64,000 bases of DNA from positions 265,416 to 329,415 of the forward strand of contig MNCI01017890.1 in NCBI GenBank assembly GCA_015680685.1, read 5' to 3'. This DNA comes from Gnetum montanum (lineage: Eukaryota; Streptophyta; Gnetopsida; Gnetales; Gnetaceae). Below the pieces are notes generated by a model. That model worked only from the letters and a program-made list of their open reading frames with translations. It was not told the DNA's origin and did not search any database. This document shows, piece after piece, positions 20,691-33,009 of the stretch; the first letter of the stretch is position 1, and each line of letters begins with the position of its first letter. The translations under genes were made by a program, and so were the position numbers.

Positions 20691-22774
20691 AATGCAACAA
20701 ACACCTTATTAGATGGACAACTATGCTCAATCTTTTGGATCTCTCCCTTTCAACTTAGTTGTGGGGGAGATGGCCATCCATACTAACACCTTAGGTAGCT
20801 CCTTAGTTTTTTGACTTTTATGTTTTACACATTTTTGGTTTTACAACTTTTTATTTTTATCTTCTTTGTTTTACGTTTTTTCGTTTTACATATTTGTATT
20901 TTTAAGGTTATTGGTCTTCTCTTAGTTTTTGTTTTACACGTTCATTAATATATCCAATATTTATTATCTACTCTTTTACTTTCTTTTATGGTTATGTTTG
21001 CTTGTGTTTCATGTGTTTCTCTACTTTTTCTACTAATAAGGTGATAGGTACAGTGGTAATGCACTACTCGATGGTGTTATGTTTCATTTGTAATTTTATT
21101 GTTGATGTTTGGTTTCTGACTTTGAATATCCTTACTGATGACTAGGACATAGTTTCGTTTCATGTAGTAGGAAGTGAGTCCACATCATTCACCCATCCAC
21201 ATACTCTATGGTTTTCCTTATTTTGGAAGCATGTAATCTCTTCTTCATTAATGCAAATTTAATAAATTGGTGACTTGTGTAGTTTCCATAATTGAGAAGA
21301 AATCAAAGGTTTGGATAGGGTGTGGCTTTGAAGGGATTCAGTATTCTTTGTGCTTTTCTATTTTCTTGTGTGCATGAGTGTTCTCGTAGGCTTCACGCCA
21401 TTCCACATCATTTCATAATAGGAAGTCAAATAAGTCCTTGCATGGTGTAGTCCTCATCACAAAAATAAAAAATAAAAAAAAGAGAGATGAGGATTAAAAT
21501 CACACCCATTGGACAAAATAAATGTGAAAAACACAAGGGTTTTTGCATGGTGTGATTCCCATCCAGAAAAACATGGGAATTTAAAGCACACCCCTTAGAC
21601 TAAATAAAAGGGCTACAAGAACTGGTTATGAGACATGTCCTATCTCCTCTAACTAAGGCCCTTTCTCACTTCCTACCTTCTCTCGAATTTGGAATAGTGG
21701 TTATTTTGTGAAAGCATTCTTATGTCTCAGGTGATGGATTTGCCTTAGAATGTTGATGTGAAGTCACTGAAAGTGGTTGGTTTTGATTTGGATTGAGGAA
21801 GGATCCTACCAAGTTAATTAATCAAAAATTCCATAAGGGACCACATGTGACCATAAGTAGGAACTCTATTCCACTTTCTTTGTCATCCATCTATGTTTTT
21901 CATGCCTCACCTCACTGCCAGTTTCATGTTTTGATTCAGTGTTCTAGTTTGATGTGTCCAGTTCCTTAGTTAGTTACTTTTGGATTTTTGTACTTAACAT
22001 TTTGTAATCATTAATCATCCATGGAGCCCATGAGCTCCTTGGTTTGAAGTTATGAAAGGACATAAAAGGCTTGTTCTTACTTTGGGAAGGATCCACTTGC
22101 ATATCTTTTGGTTTTGTTAAGTTAAGTTCTTTACCCTTAGACATTGTTACAATCAAATTCTTTTTATTTACCCCATCTATGTCATCCAATTGTATGCACC
22201 TTCATAAATTTTTGTAATTAACTCCTTTTTATTATTGTAAATACCCTCTTTCTAGTACTCCTTGTGTCAAGCTTTTTTCTGAATTGTATGGATCACTTAT
22301 CTTATTTAACCCATTCATTAGTCTTTCCATTAATAATATCAAGCAATCAATCTATCACAATCACAACTTGGCTAGATAAAATCATCAATGAAAAAAGGTA
22401 TTCAGCCATTATTTGGTTTTGCTGTGATTGTAGTGGGAAACATGGACTAGAAGTGAGACTGTTGTCACCAAGGAGGATGCAACCATATCACTCATGGGAG
22501 ATTGTTCATTATTGTTGAATCTCTTCAACCTCTCCCTCATTCTTCTATTGCCAAGAGGACTTGGATTTTCTTTGCATTCATTGGTGTTCTTTGCTATTGT
22601 CATGAACACTAATTTTGTACACAATTGTAATATTGAATGCTCGGGCACTTCTATATTTGTCTGTTTTCTCTCTATCACTCTGCATGTTAGTAAAAAAAGT
22701 CCACACCCACTAATATATTTTGTAAAGGACTTGTTCCTCTTCTTTTGCACTCGAGGACAAGTTTTCATTTAGTT
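20691..22774 (+). other. post-integrase untranslated region, copy A
   Basis: About 2.1 kb without a convincing gene. It begins with a purine-rich 'gtgggggagatggccatcc' and holds a pair of hairpins at 21451-21580. It ends with a block conserved in B and in the LTR at 61297 ('ttgttcctcttcttttgcac', then 'gaggacaagttttcattta'). Athila elements often carry an extra gene here. None survives in this copy. Confidence 0.6.
21439..21600 (+). repeat. tandem hairpin unit in the untranslated region, copy A
   Basis: Two units of about 105 bases each start 'tgcatggtgt' and contain a stem: TCCTCATC/GATGAGGA (21451-21458 with 21486-21493) and ATTCCCAT/ATGGGAAT (21555-21562 with 21573-21580). Each stem is followed by 'aaarcacaccc'. 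Equivalent units occur in copy B and in element D. Confidence 0.65.
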
Positions 22775-22783
22775 GTGGGGGTA
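22775..22783 (+). promoter_or_regulatory. polypurine tract, copy A
   Basis: A short G-run (gtgggggta) directly before TGATAAATC of LTR 2, the expected site for plus-strand priming. Confidence 0.6.
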
Positions 22784-23634
22784 TGATAAATCATATTTTT
22801 CATATGCTCTAATATTGTGGTGGCCACGATAACGGGTATGCAATATTGTGGCCCAAGATGTGATATCATACATTCAATATCATAGGGTTACTCTTGGATG
22901 TATAAATATAGTGCCCAAGTGCACAATTGGGAGTAAGTTTTTGGTAGTCAAGTAGCAAAACTCTTGTAGTTTGTTCATTTGAAAGTTAGAATATTTTTCA
23001 AGTGGCCATATTAGGAGGTCTAAGTGTGAACGAATCTTTATTCAAGCATTGATTTACTTGAACACATCATTGTGTTGGCAATAAATATGAACTTTTTGAT
23101 CCATTCCTTACAACACTTGAAACTTTCTTTCTTATGCATTTATATTTCATGCAATTTACATAAATATTATTTATGCAGTAATTAATTTGATTAATCAAGC
23201 AAATCATTAAGATACACAAGCATGACCCCTTTGAACATACGTGTGACACTTGGTAGCTCAAAAATGGTTAGTGTTTGACAACCTAATAGTGTTTACATAA
23301 AGTTCAGGATGTGTCTAAGAAGTGGGAATGGTTACTTGTGTTAGGCTTGATTAGACCATAGTCTACTCAGTGATTAATCACTCTTACTTTTACTTTCATC
23401 TTTTTTCTAGGTGAGTAATTTCATAAAAACAAAAATTAATAAAAATCTTACACCTCAGGCACACTTAACCATACAATTTCATTCCACAAGTGGGGCTTGG
23501 AAGACAATGAATTGACAACATGCATGCACTATTTGGCTCTAGCGTACTTAGTAATTAGAGTCTATGGAATTTGACTAGATCGTGAATCCGTGTGATTCAT
23601 ATGATTGGGCGTAGGGGTACCTCGTCACTCATCA
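22784..23634 (+). repeat. LTR 2 (shared by copies A and B)
   Basis: Preceded by the polypurine tract of A and followed by the primer site of B, so one LTR serves both elements. It is 851 bases, begins TGATAAATC and ends CATCA. Confidence 0.88.
22901..22908 (+). promoter_or_regulatory. TATA box, LTR 2
   Basis: TATAAATA, aligned with the TATA boxes of LTRs 1 and 3 and preceded by the GATAT cluster. Confidence 0.55.
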
Positions 23635-23635
23635 T

Positions 23636-23653
23636 TGGCATCGTTGCTAGGGA
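23636..23653 (+). promoter_or_regulatory. primer binding site, Asp tRNA type, copy B
   Basis: TGGCATCGTTGCTAGGGA, the best preserved of the three sites. It differs from the tRNA-Asp complement TGGCGCCGTTGCCGGGGA at four positions, all transitions. Confidence 0.75.
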
Positions 23654-23799
23654 CTGTAGTTCTTCATGCACTATCTAAACCTAGTGAAACTTAGTAACCT
23701 CATTGTTTGAACCCTAAGAGTCAAATCCTACAAAAACAAAAATTATTATCATTAAAGTAAAACTTAATTGCACACTATTTACAAGTTTAATAACAAAAA

Positions 23800-26180
23800 A
23801 TGTCTTCTTCTCATAGAAGTCCATCTCTGCCTAGGGTAGTTCAAGTGCCTCAAGAATACTAGGTGGTATATGCTCATCCTGATGGCTATGTATGAGATGT
23901 TACCTTCATCTTGCATCAAGATGAACTATGTGGTGGTGCGATAGGAAAGGAAACCTTGTGTTGCCACTTGACCAATCTGTTCTAGCAATGCTCTAGCTAA
24001 TGCTTGCACGACATGAGCTTCAACATCTCCATGGAGAATAGGAGATGTGAGATCCTGACTCAAGGGATTATCATCTTAGTGAAGCACAAAGATTAAGGGA
24101 TCATTAGCTGGAGCACCAACACAAGCTTATGAAGGACAAGGGGTCAAATATTTTTCCACCTCTGCTTGGCCCAATTGATGAAGGCAACCACTTCCTTAGT
24201 AATTCTCCTCTCTTTAACTTTGTTCAAGGAGCCCTCAACTAGAATGTACAGTCCACAATTCTTAATCCAGGTTCTAGTCAAAATAGATCCAATGATAAAA
24301 ATGGATTTGGAGAAGCAAGTCAAGAAAAGGGGACAAAGGAGGTCATAATCATGCTCATGGTCATGAGCATCAAAGGAAGGGTGATAGGCATCAACACAAA
24401 GAAAGTTCCCCTTCTTCTTACCCTTCATCGTCATCTTCTTCTTCTTCATTTGATTTAGATCATGGCCGTAGAAGGAATAACTGTGATGGAGGTGACCAAT
24501 GGGACCAAAACAATAGAAGGGACCATTGAGATAGTCATGATTGAAGACATGGGTAATATAGAGAGGCCCATCATCAAGAAAGAAGGACTAGTAGAGAACA
24601 TTATAGGCACTACCTTTATTACCTTGATAAACCTCTACTTGCTACTCGAGGCATGTTGAATATTGCAGAGGCTGTGAGGATTCCAACAAGGCATGTGAAG
24701 GATAGCAGAATAAAGAGGTTGGATGTGAACAACATCCCTCGATTTGAGGGAGGATATGATGCTAATCCACAAATCATCTTGAAGTCTTTCAAGATGCATG
24801 TGCCTTGTAGAATATTGAGAACGAATGGCAAAAGCTAAAATTATTTCCATGGACACTTATAAAGGAAGCAAAAAATTGGTACTGATCCTTGGAACCAGAA
24901 TCAATTAGGTGGTGGAGTACAATGTTGGAATTATTCAATGACAAATATCAAACATACTCTCGAGTATCCAATTTAAGGAAAAAAGTTCAAGGGTGGAAAT
25001 AAGGAAATCATGAGCCCTTGGATGCTACTATTTGTTGATATTGCTCTCTGTTGAATAGGCATTGCAGCCATGGATACTCTTAGCTTGATTAGCTTTACCA
25101 TATCCTAGACAGGTTGCGGTTTGAAACTAGGAAAACCCTTGGCTTCTATGCCCAAGGAAGATTAATAGAGTTAAGCACTTGTAAGATTCAAAAATTAATT
25201 AAGTAGGTAGCCAAGGAGGAGGGAGAGCAGAGAAAACATGAAAGTGTAGAAGAATACAATAGAGACCCTTCTATTTAATTTTGTAACAGTGAGGATGAAT
25301 TCACCAAAGATGAGATGGTTAATTAGAAAACCTTGTCATTCTAGAAATTGCAATAAAAAATTACAGCTAAGGTTGATCAGTTATGGAACTCCATAGACAA
25401 TAGGTTTCAATTTATCTTAAAAATTGGTAAAGAGTCTAAGGAGCAAAGTGGTGAATGTGAGCGCCAGAGGTGTGAGGAGGCTAAACATGCCATATCTAAG
25501 GGTAAAGGTAAAATGGTTGTGATAGAGATGGCTGTAGATAGCAACTCAAATGATGATGGTGGATGTGATGTTTGCCAATATGAACATCCTAAGGGATGTT
25601 GTCTAGTTGTATCACACTTGCAAGAATCTAGGATGTATGCCTTACATCCATAACTTGCACAAAGGAAAACACCCAAAAGATTGCCTTATCCATAAGGAAA
25701 TCCTTGATAGTTCCACCAACCATAGCAGTACTACCTAAGTGGAACTCCTCCACAACCTTACGAAGTGTACCAGTAGTGGCAGCAACTAGAATTGTGGGTG
25801 TTGCCACCCTCAAGATAGCAATATCCTTACCAGCAACTAGAACCCTATGGTTACTATGTTCAACAACCTTCATCTCCACATAACTCCTCTAGTTATGTTG
25901 CCGCTTACCAACCTCACCACTACCCTCTTGAAACATACCAATCACCCTATCCAAGGAGGGATGCCATCTATTATCTTCATGTACCCCTTGTCCCTACACC
26001 TACTCCTCCACCTCCTACATAGCTACCACCTACTTCGTCCATGCAGGGTGAATTACTTGCACAACCATAAGAAAGAAATGCTATGAGGGTAGTTAACCTT
26101 CAATCAGTTAATCCATTTAATGGGTCAGAACCATGAACAAAGAAAAGAACTTTTTTTTGACCTCGTAGTTTACCAAAGCC
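23800..26180 (+). pseudogene. gag: gag, copy B
   Basis: The start at 23800 gives MSSSHRSPSLP, chosen because C begins the same way at 33010. Conserved words include FILHQDEL, GNHFLSNSPLFNFVQGALN, IPTRHVKDSRIKRLDVNNIP and FEGGYDANPQ (24653-24838). A coiled, charged stretch precedes the Cys/His box at 25564-25599 (CDVCQYEHPKGCC). A Pro/Tyr/His-rich tail leads to protease. Multiple frameshifts and stops. Confidence 0.75.
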
Positions 26181-27010
26181 CTTGAACGCATTAGTGGTTG
26201 GTAACCTTGCTCCTTCACTTTCCTCTATTTCCTCTTTATCTAAGTCTCCTTCAAACCAAAATCCTTCCCGAATCCATACTATAATGCTAACACATGTTAT
26301 ATCTGATTGGATTCGAGCTGGTAACCTACCTAGAAAATTAGTTGATTTTGGAAGTTCCCTTGTTTACATGAAAATTTCTAGGAATGAGCCTTATAAAGCT
26401 CTTCTTAACTCTGGTTCTAGTGTTAATTTGATCTCACATGAGATGTACACAATGTGGAACCTTCCTCCTTTGAAGAAGAGTAACGTTTAGCTGGAATTGG
26501 TAGACCAGTCCATCACTGTTCCACTGGGACTAGTTGAGGACATCATCACCACCATTTGTGGGTGGTCATATCCTGATAATTTCCTAGTAATCAAAGTGGA
26601 GAACTGCAAGGGGGACTTTCCAATCATTATGAGAAGGGTGTGGTTAAGTACTGTTGATGCCAAAATGGGCTTTAGAGATCTTTTCTTAGAAATATAAAAA
26701 GACAATGAGTTTGGAAAGATCGAGAAGAAGAGATTTCCATGTATCACGTATAACAATTCAAGGTGCCATTGTGTGTAGAAGTTATGGTTAGTAAAGAAAA
26801 CGTCTATCTCTGCATGCAAGTGGTGTGCACCAGAGGTTCAGATCCAAAGATGTCTGTTTGCAATAGCCACAAAACAAGAAGGCACCTAGTGGCTGACAGC
26901 TAATGCTAGCAGTAGTACATTATGCATGGAACCTACAAAGGGCCTAATGTACGAATATGTTGCAAGTATGGATGAACTTGAGCAAGTTCATCACCAGCCC
27001 TTCGAATGAG
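26181..27010 (+). pseudogene. aspartic protease, copy B
   Basis: KALLNSGSSVNLISHEMY at about 26393-26450 is the active-site segment, with Asn in place of the catalytic Asp (26407-26409). The partner region reads VPLGLVEDIITTICGWSYP, KGDFPIIMRRVWLSTVDAKM. The frame is open 26182-26490, then shifts past a Gln-to-stop at 26488. Confidence 0.75.
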
Positions 27011-28020
27011 CAAATGATGATGCCAATTGGGATGAGCTAAAAATTCTTGACAATTTCAAACAAGAGCCCTTTGAATTGAAGATGCTAACAACTAGAATGG
27101 AGTATGTATTTTTGAAAAATGAGAGGCTGGTTATTATTAATGCCAAGCTTACTATATAATAGAAGAAAAAGTTGATAAAAGTTGTCGAAAAGTGGTCAAC
27201 AATTTTTTCTTGGTCATATTCCAAACTCACTAGGATAGATCCAAGAATATGCCAGCATCAGATATACACTGACCCTACTGTTAAGCCAAAATGACAACTA
27301 CAACAACGTTTGAATCCCAAATTAAAGAAGATTGTCAAAGAGGAGATTGAACAACTCCTCAAGGTGTGATTCATCTACCCTGTCATAGATAGTAAGTTGG
27401 TCAGTCCACTCATGATGGTACCAAAGAAAGGAGGCAAACGGCAGGTGTGCATTGATTTTTGGCTATTTAACATGGTAACTTTTAGTGATCATTTTTCATT
27501 ATCTTTCATCGACCAAGTGTTGGACATCATTTTTGGGCATTGTTATTACAGTTTTCTTGATGGTTATAGTGGCTATAACCAAATTTGGATTGCACCAGAG
27601 GACCAGACAAAGATAACTTTCACAAGTCCTTGGGGGACTTTTTCTTACCATCAGATGCCATTTGGTCTATGTAATGCCCCAACCATATTTCAATGATTAG
27701 TTCTCAACATTTTTTAACAATAGATTGGTAGTAGGGTAGAAGTTTTTATGGATGATTTTTCTACCTATTGAGCTACATTTGAGCAAGCCTTGGACTGTCT
27801 TGAGTAGGTATTGAAAAGATGTGTTGCAACAAACCTTTGAATCAATTAGCAAAAGAGCCATATTATGGTCTAGGAAGGAATAGTCTTGGGGCATCACATT
27901 TCAAAAGTAGGAATCAAGGTGAACCCTAAAAAAATAAGGGTCATCCAAGGAATAACTTGTCAACCTGAAATAGTCCAAGAAGTGTAGTCATTCCTTAGTC
28001 ATATTGGCTACTACTAGTGC
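27011..28020 (+). pseudogene. reverse transcriptase, copy B
   Basis: The open part 27397-27696 holds MVPKKGGKRQVCIDFWLFN, DHFSLSFIDQVLD, FLDGYSGYNQIWIAPED, FTSPWGTFSYHQMPFGLCNAP. The catalytic box FMDD is at about 27744-27755. A stop replaces the residue after FQ at 27697, and others follow. Confidence 0.85.
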
Positions 28021-28595
28021 TTCATAGATAATTTTTTCAAAATCGCCAAGCCATTGGTAGAATTGACAAAAAAGGATGCATTATTCATTTAGACTCTTGC
28101 ATGTGAAGAAACATTTCAATAATTAAAGAAAAATCTTGTTGAAACCCCCATTCTTCAAGCATTAAATTGGTCTAGACCATTTCATGTGATGATCAATGCA
28201 TTGAATTATGATTTAGGGGTAGTGCTTACATAGATGGATGATCAAAAACTTCCATATTACATTCAATGCACAAGCTAGAGCATTGTAGGTGCACAACTGA
28301 ACTACACCACCATAGAAAAGGAGTTGATGGCAATGGTGTTTGCCTTAGAGAAGTTTAGGAACTATGTGCTTTGCTACAAAGTGTTCATGCACATAGATCA
28401 TAGCGCCATTTGATTTTAAATGAATAAACCAACGGTGAGCCCCTATATCATATGGTGGCTTGTGATTTTGTAGGAGTTTGATCTCATGATGGTAGATTGA
28501 AAAGGTGTGAAGAATATGATCGTAGATCACGTATTGCCACTAAGATGGTATGATAAAGAGAAAGAGAATCCTTTATCTAATTAATTCCCTGATGA
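28021..28595 (+). pseudogene. RNase H, copy B
   Basis: ETPILQALNWSRPFHVMINAL, with Asn for the first acidic residue, then QLNYTTIEKELMAMVFALEKF and VFMHIDHSAI. Present once, so the doubled RNase H in copy A is not a family trait. Confidence 0.7.
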
Positions 28596-29905
28596 ATCTC
28601 TCCTTGTAGGTGTTATTAATACACAAATGCCTAATGAACCAAAATGATATGGCACCATCCTCACTTATCTACTCAAGCAAGAACTACTGTAAGGGTTGGA
28701 CACTAGAAAGAAATAATAGTTTCTTCACTAGGTCAAGTATTTCATGGAAATTAAGAGAAACCTTTACAAAATCTGTCTTAATGGCCTTGTTCATTGGTGT
28801 GTCCCTGATACAAATTAACTACATGTTCTCCAATATGCTCATGAAGGTCCTTGTGGGGGCCATTATGCTAGGAGATGCATGGCCATAAAAATCCTCATGG
28901 CTAGGTATTATTGGCCAACAATCTTCAAGGATGCACACTAATGCATCCATACTTATGATCGTTGCCAGAGGGATGATGGAATGATAACTCGAATGGAGGG
29001 TCCAAAAAAATGGATACAACCTCTTAAGCCATTTGATATTTGGGGCATTGACTTTATGGATCCCATTGCACATTTATCAAATGAAAAGGCATATATAATA
29101 GTTGTAGTTGAGTATTGTACCAAGTGGGTAGAAGTAGCAGTTGTCATCGACTATAGATCCACCACTGCTGCTCGATTTGTACAACAAAACATCATAAATA
29201 AGTTTGGTGTACCTTGTGTATTAATTTTTGATAATGGAACTCATTTTATAGGTGCCACTTTTCAAAAACTAATGCAATGCTTGGGGGTTGAGCATAAACT
29301 CACAACTCCATATCACCCCCAAGCCAATGGTCAAGTTGAGATCACTAATTGAGAGATTACAAAAATTTTAATGCGTACCATTATCAAGTACCGAAGGGAC
29401 TAGAGCACTAAATTAAATGATGCCCTTTGGGCCTATAGCTCCACATAGAAACTTTCCATAGGTTATTTTCCCTATGAGCTCATGTATGAAAAACTACCAA
29501 CATTGCCCATCCAATTCAAACTTCGTACACTCTCTATTGCTTGTGATCTTGACCTAAATATAAGTCTAGCATAGAAAGAACAATTAATGAGTCTCAAGTT
29601 GCTAGAAAAAAATTGGTTAATGGTCTTATCATCCAATGAAACACATAAGGCATTCAAAAAAAAATGCTATGACTTCAAAATAAGAAAAGTCAAGTTTTAA
29701 CTAGGAGATAAGGTTCTCTATTGGAATCTTGCACATGTACCCCAATGAACCAAATTTCATACATTGTGGGAAGGACCTTATATTATTGATGAGACTTTTC
29801 TATCTGGGGCCATGATCATTTACAAACCGGATAGCCCAAACAAGAAACAATTAGTCAACATTCAACAAATAAAACCTTTCCATGAGCCTAAGCCAACCAA
29901 TGCAA
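28596..29905 (+). pseudogene. integrase, copy B
   Basis: The open part 28981-29352 reads WGIDFMDPIAHLSNEKAYII (first catalytic Asp kept at 29050-29052), YCTKWVEVAVVI, NKFGVPCVLIFDNGTHFIGA with the second Asp, and YHPQANGQVEITN with the catalytic Glu. All three catalytic residues survive, unlike in copy A, but a stop follows directly. The C-terminal part near 29690-29900 holds LWEGPYIIDETFLSGAMIIY. Confidence 0.85.
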
Positions 29906-31984
29906 CAAACACCTTGTCAGATGGACAACCATGCTCAATCTTTCAGATCTCTCCCTTTCAAATTACTTGTGGGGGAGATGGCCATCCATACTAACACCTT
30001 AGGCAACTCCTTATTTTTTGAATTTTATGTTTTACACACTTTTGGTTTTTACAACTTTTTATTTTCATCTTCTTTTTTTGACATTTTTTTGTTTTACATA
30101 TTTGTATTTTTAAGGTTATTGGTCTTCTCTCAGCTTTTGTTTTACACCATCATTAATATATTCAATATTTATTATCTATAATTTTACTTTCTTTTATGGT
30201 TATGTTTGCTTATGTTTGATGTGTTTCTCTACTTTTTCTACTAATAATGTGACAGGTACAATGGTAATGCACTACTTGATGGTGGTATGTTTCATTTGTA
30301 ATTTGATTGTTGATGTTTGGTTTCTGAATTTGAATATCGTTACTGATAACTAGGACATGGTTTCTTTTCATGTAATAGGTAGTGAGTCCACATCATCCAT
30401 CCATTCACATACTCTATGGTTTTTCTTGTTTTGGAAGCATGTAGTCTCTTCCTCATTAATGCGACTTTAATAAATTGGTGACTTGTGTAGTTTCTAGAAT
30501 TGTGAAGAAATCAAAGATTTGGATAGGGTGTGGCTTCAAAGGGATGCAGTATTTTTATGCGTTTCTATTTTTCTATGTGCAAGAGTGTTCTCGTAATTCC
30601 ATGTCATTTCACAATAGGAAGTCAAATAAGTCCTCGCATGGTTTAGTCCTCATCACAAGAAAAAAAAATGAAGATTCAAAGCACACCCCTTGGAAAAAAT
30701 AAATGCAAAAAATGCATGGGTGTTTGCATGGTGTGGTTTTCATCCAAAAAAAACAAACATGGGAATTCAAAGCACATCCCTTAGACTAAATAAGAGGGCT
30801 ACAAGCATTTGTTATGAGAAATGTCTTGTCCCCTCTAACTAAGGCCCTTTCTCACTTCCTACCTTCTCTCCAATTTGGAATAGTTGTTGTTTTGTGGGAG
30901 CATTCTTGTGTCTTAGGAGATGAACTTAACTTAGAATGTCGATGCAAAGTCACTGAAAGTGGTTGGTTTTGATGTGGACTGAGGAAGGATCCTACCAAGT
31001 CAGTTAATCACAAATTCCACAAGGGACTACATGTGACCATAATTAGGAACTCTATTCTACTCTCTCTATCATCCATCTATTCTTTTCATGCCTTACCTCA
31101 CTATTGGTTTCATGTTTTGATTTAGTGTTATAGTTTGATGTGTTTGGTTTCTCAGTTAGTTACTTTTGAGTTTTTGTACTTAACTTTCTATAATCATTAA
31201 TCATCCATGGAGCCCACGAGCTCTTTGATTTGAAGTTATGAAAGGGCATAAAAGGCCCATGCCTACTTTGGGAAGGATTCACTTTCATATCTTTTGGTTA
31301 AGTTAAGTTAAGTTATTTACCCTTAGACATTGTTACAATCAAATTCTTTTTATTTACCTCATCCATGTCATCCAATTGTATGCACCTTTACAAATATTTG
31401 TAATGACCTTCTTTTTATTGTTGTCAATACCCTCTTTCTAGTACTTCTTGTGCCAGGATTTTTTCTGAATTGTATGGATCAATTCTCTTATTTAACCCAT
31501 TCATTAGTCTTTCCACTAACAATATCAAGTAATTAATCTATCAAAATCACAACTTGGCTAGATAAAATCATTAATGAGATAAGGTATTCAACCATTATTT
31601 ATTGTAATATATATAATAATCCTTGGTTTTGTTGTGATTGCAGTGGGAAGTGTGGAATGGAAGCAGGACTGTCATCACTAAGGAGGATACAACCATATCA
31701 CTTGTGGGAGATTGTTCATCATCGCTGAATCTCTTCTACATCTCCCTCATTTTTTTGTTGTCAAGAGGATTTGGATGTTCTTTGGATCCATTGGTGTTCT
31801 TTCCTATTGTCATGAACATTAATTTTGTACCCAATTATAATATTGTATGTTGGGGAACTTCTATATTTTTCTATTTTCTTTGTGTTACTCTGCATGTTAG
31901 TCAAACAAGTCCACACCCCCTAATATATTTTGTAAAGAACTTGTTCCTCTTCTTTTGCACTTGAGGACAAGTTTTCATTTAGTC
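29906..31984 (+). other. post-integrase untranslated region, copy B
   Basis: Collinear with 20691-22774. Contains the hairpin units at 30645-30777 and ends in the conserved 'ttcctcttcttttgcac' block. No gene recognised. Confidence 0.6.
30640..30785 (+). repeat. tandem hairpin unit, copy B
   Basis: Two units equivalent to 21439-21600. The first stem (CCTCATC with ATGAAGA) is weakened. The second pairs GGTTTTCAT with ATGGGAAT with G-T pairs. The trailing 'caaagcacaycccttrga' is well conserved. Confidence 0.5.
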
Positions 31985-31993
31985 ATGGGGGTA
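31985..31993 (+). promoter_or_regulatory. polypurine tract, copy B
   Basis: atgggggta immediately before TGATAAATC of LTR 3. Confidence 0.6.
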
Positions 31994-32844
31994 TGATAAA
32001 TCATATTTTTTATATGCTCCGATATTGAGATGGCTGCGATATTGGGTATGCAATATCGTGGCCCAAGATACGATATTGTACATTCGATATCATAGGGTTA
32101 CTCTTGGGTCTATAAATACAACACCTAGGTGCATAATTGGGAGTAAGTTTTTGGCAATAAAGTAGTGAAAATCTTGTAATTTTTTCATTTGAAACTTAGA
32201 ATATTTTCCAAGTGCCTGCAGTAGGAGGTCTAAGTGTGAACAGATCTTTATTCAAGCATTGATGTACCTGAACACAGCATTGTGTTTGTAATAAAGACAA
32301 ACTCTATAATCCATTCCTTTCAACACTTAAGACTTTCTTTCTTATGCATTTATATTTCATGAAATTTACATAAATATTATTTATGCAATAATTAGTTTGA
32401 TTAATCAAGCAACTCATTAAGATACACAAGCATGACTCCTTTGAACATATGTGTGACACTTGGTAACTCAAAAAAAGTTAGCATTTAATAGCCTAGTAGT
32501 GTTTACATGAAGTTCAAGATGTGTCTGAGAAGTGGGAAAGGTTACTTATGTTAGGCTAGATTAGACCATAGTCTACTTAGCAATTAATCACTTTTACTTT
32601 TACTTTCATCTTTGTTCTAGGCTAGTAATTTCATAAAAACACAAAATAATAAAAATCTTACACCTCAATCACAATTAACCATACAATTACATTCCACAAG
32701 TGGGACTAGGAAGACAATGAACTGACAACACACATGCACTATTTGGCTCTAGCATACTTAGTAATTATAGTCTACAGGATTTGACTAGATTGTGAATGCT
32801 TATGATTTGTATGATTGGGCATAGGTGTACCTTGCTACTCATCA
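31994..32844 (+). repeat. LTR 3 (shared by copies B and C)
   Basis: Preceded by the polypurine tract of B and followed by the primer site of C. 851 bases. Begins TGATAAATC, ends CATCA. Confidence 0.87.
32111..32118 (+). promoter_or_regulatory. TATA box, LTR 3
   Basis: TATAAATA, aligned with those of LTRs 1 and 2. Confidence 0.55.
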
Positions 32845-32845
32845 T

Positions 32846-32863
32846 TGGTGCTATTTCTAGGAA
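32846..32863 (+). promoter_or_regulatory. primer binding site, Asp tRNA type, copy C
   Basis: TGGTGCTATTTCTAGGAA, the same site as at 14404 and 23636 with further transitions. Confidence 0.6.
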
Positions 32864-33009
32864 TTGTAGTTCTTCATGTGCTATCTAAACCTAGCAAAAC
32901 TTAGTAACCTCATTGTCTGAACCCTAAAAGTCAAATCCTACAAAAACAAAAATTATTATCATTAAATTAAACCTTAACTACACACTATTTACAAATTTAT
33001 TAACACAAA

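Larger units (their letters stand above)
13537..23634 (+). mobile_element. Athila-like LTR retrotransposon, copy A
   Basis: Order: LTR, Asp-tRNA primer site, gag, protease, RT, RNase H, integrase, 2.1-kb untranslated region, polypurine tract, LTR. The RT box FMDD with YGAMFEQALDHLEQVLKRC and the primer type point to the Athila branch. Its 3' LTR (22784-23634) is also the 5' LTR of copy B. Start codons, catalytic residues and frames are lost in several modules. Confidence 0.8.
22784..32844 (+). mobile_element. Athila-like LTR retrotransposon, copy B
   Basis: The most complete copy: LTR 2, primer site, gag with start codon, protease, RT, RNase H, integrase, untranslated region, polypurine tract, LTR 3. 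It runs in the same order and orientation as A. Both copies differ from each other at roughly one base in eight to ten, mainly by C/T and G/A changes. Confidence 0.82.

Noticed and set aside
22409-22768. 119-codon minus-strand frame and its plus-strand partners in the post-integrase region
   Set aside because: Present on both strands with no recognisable content and not kept open in copy B.
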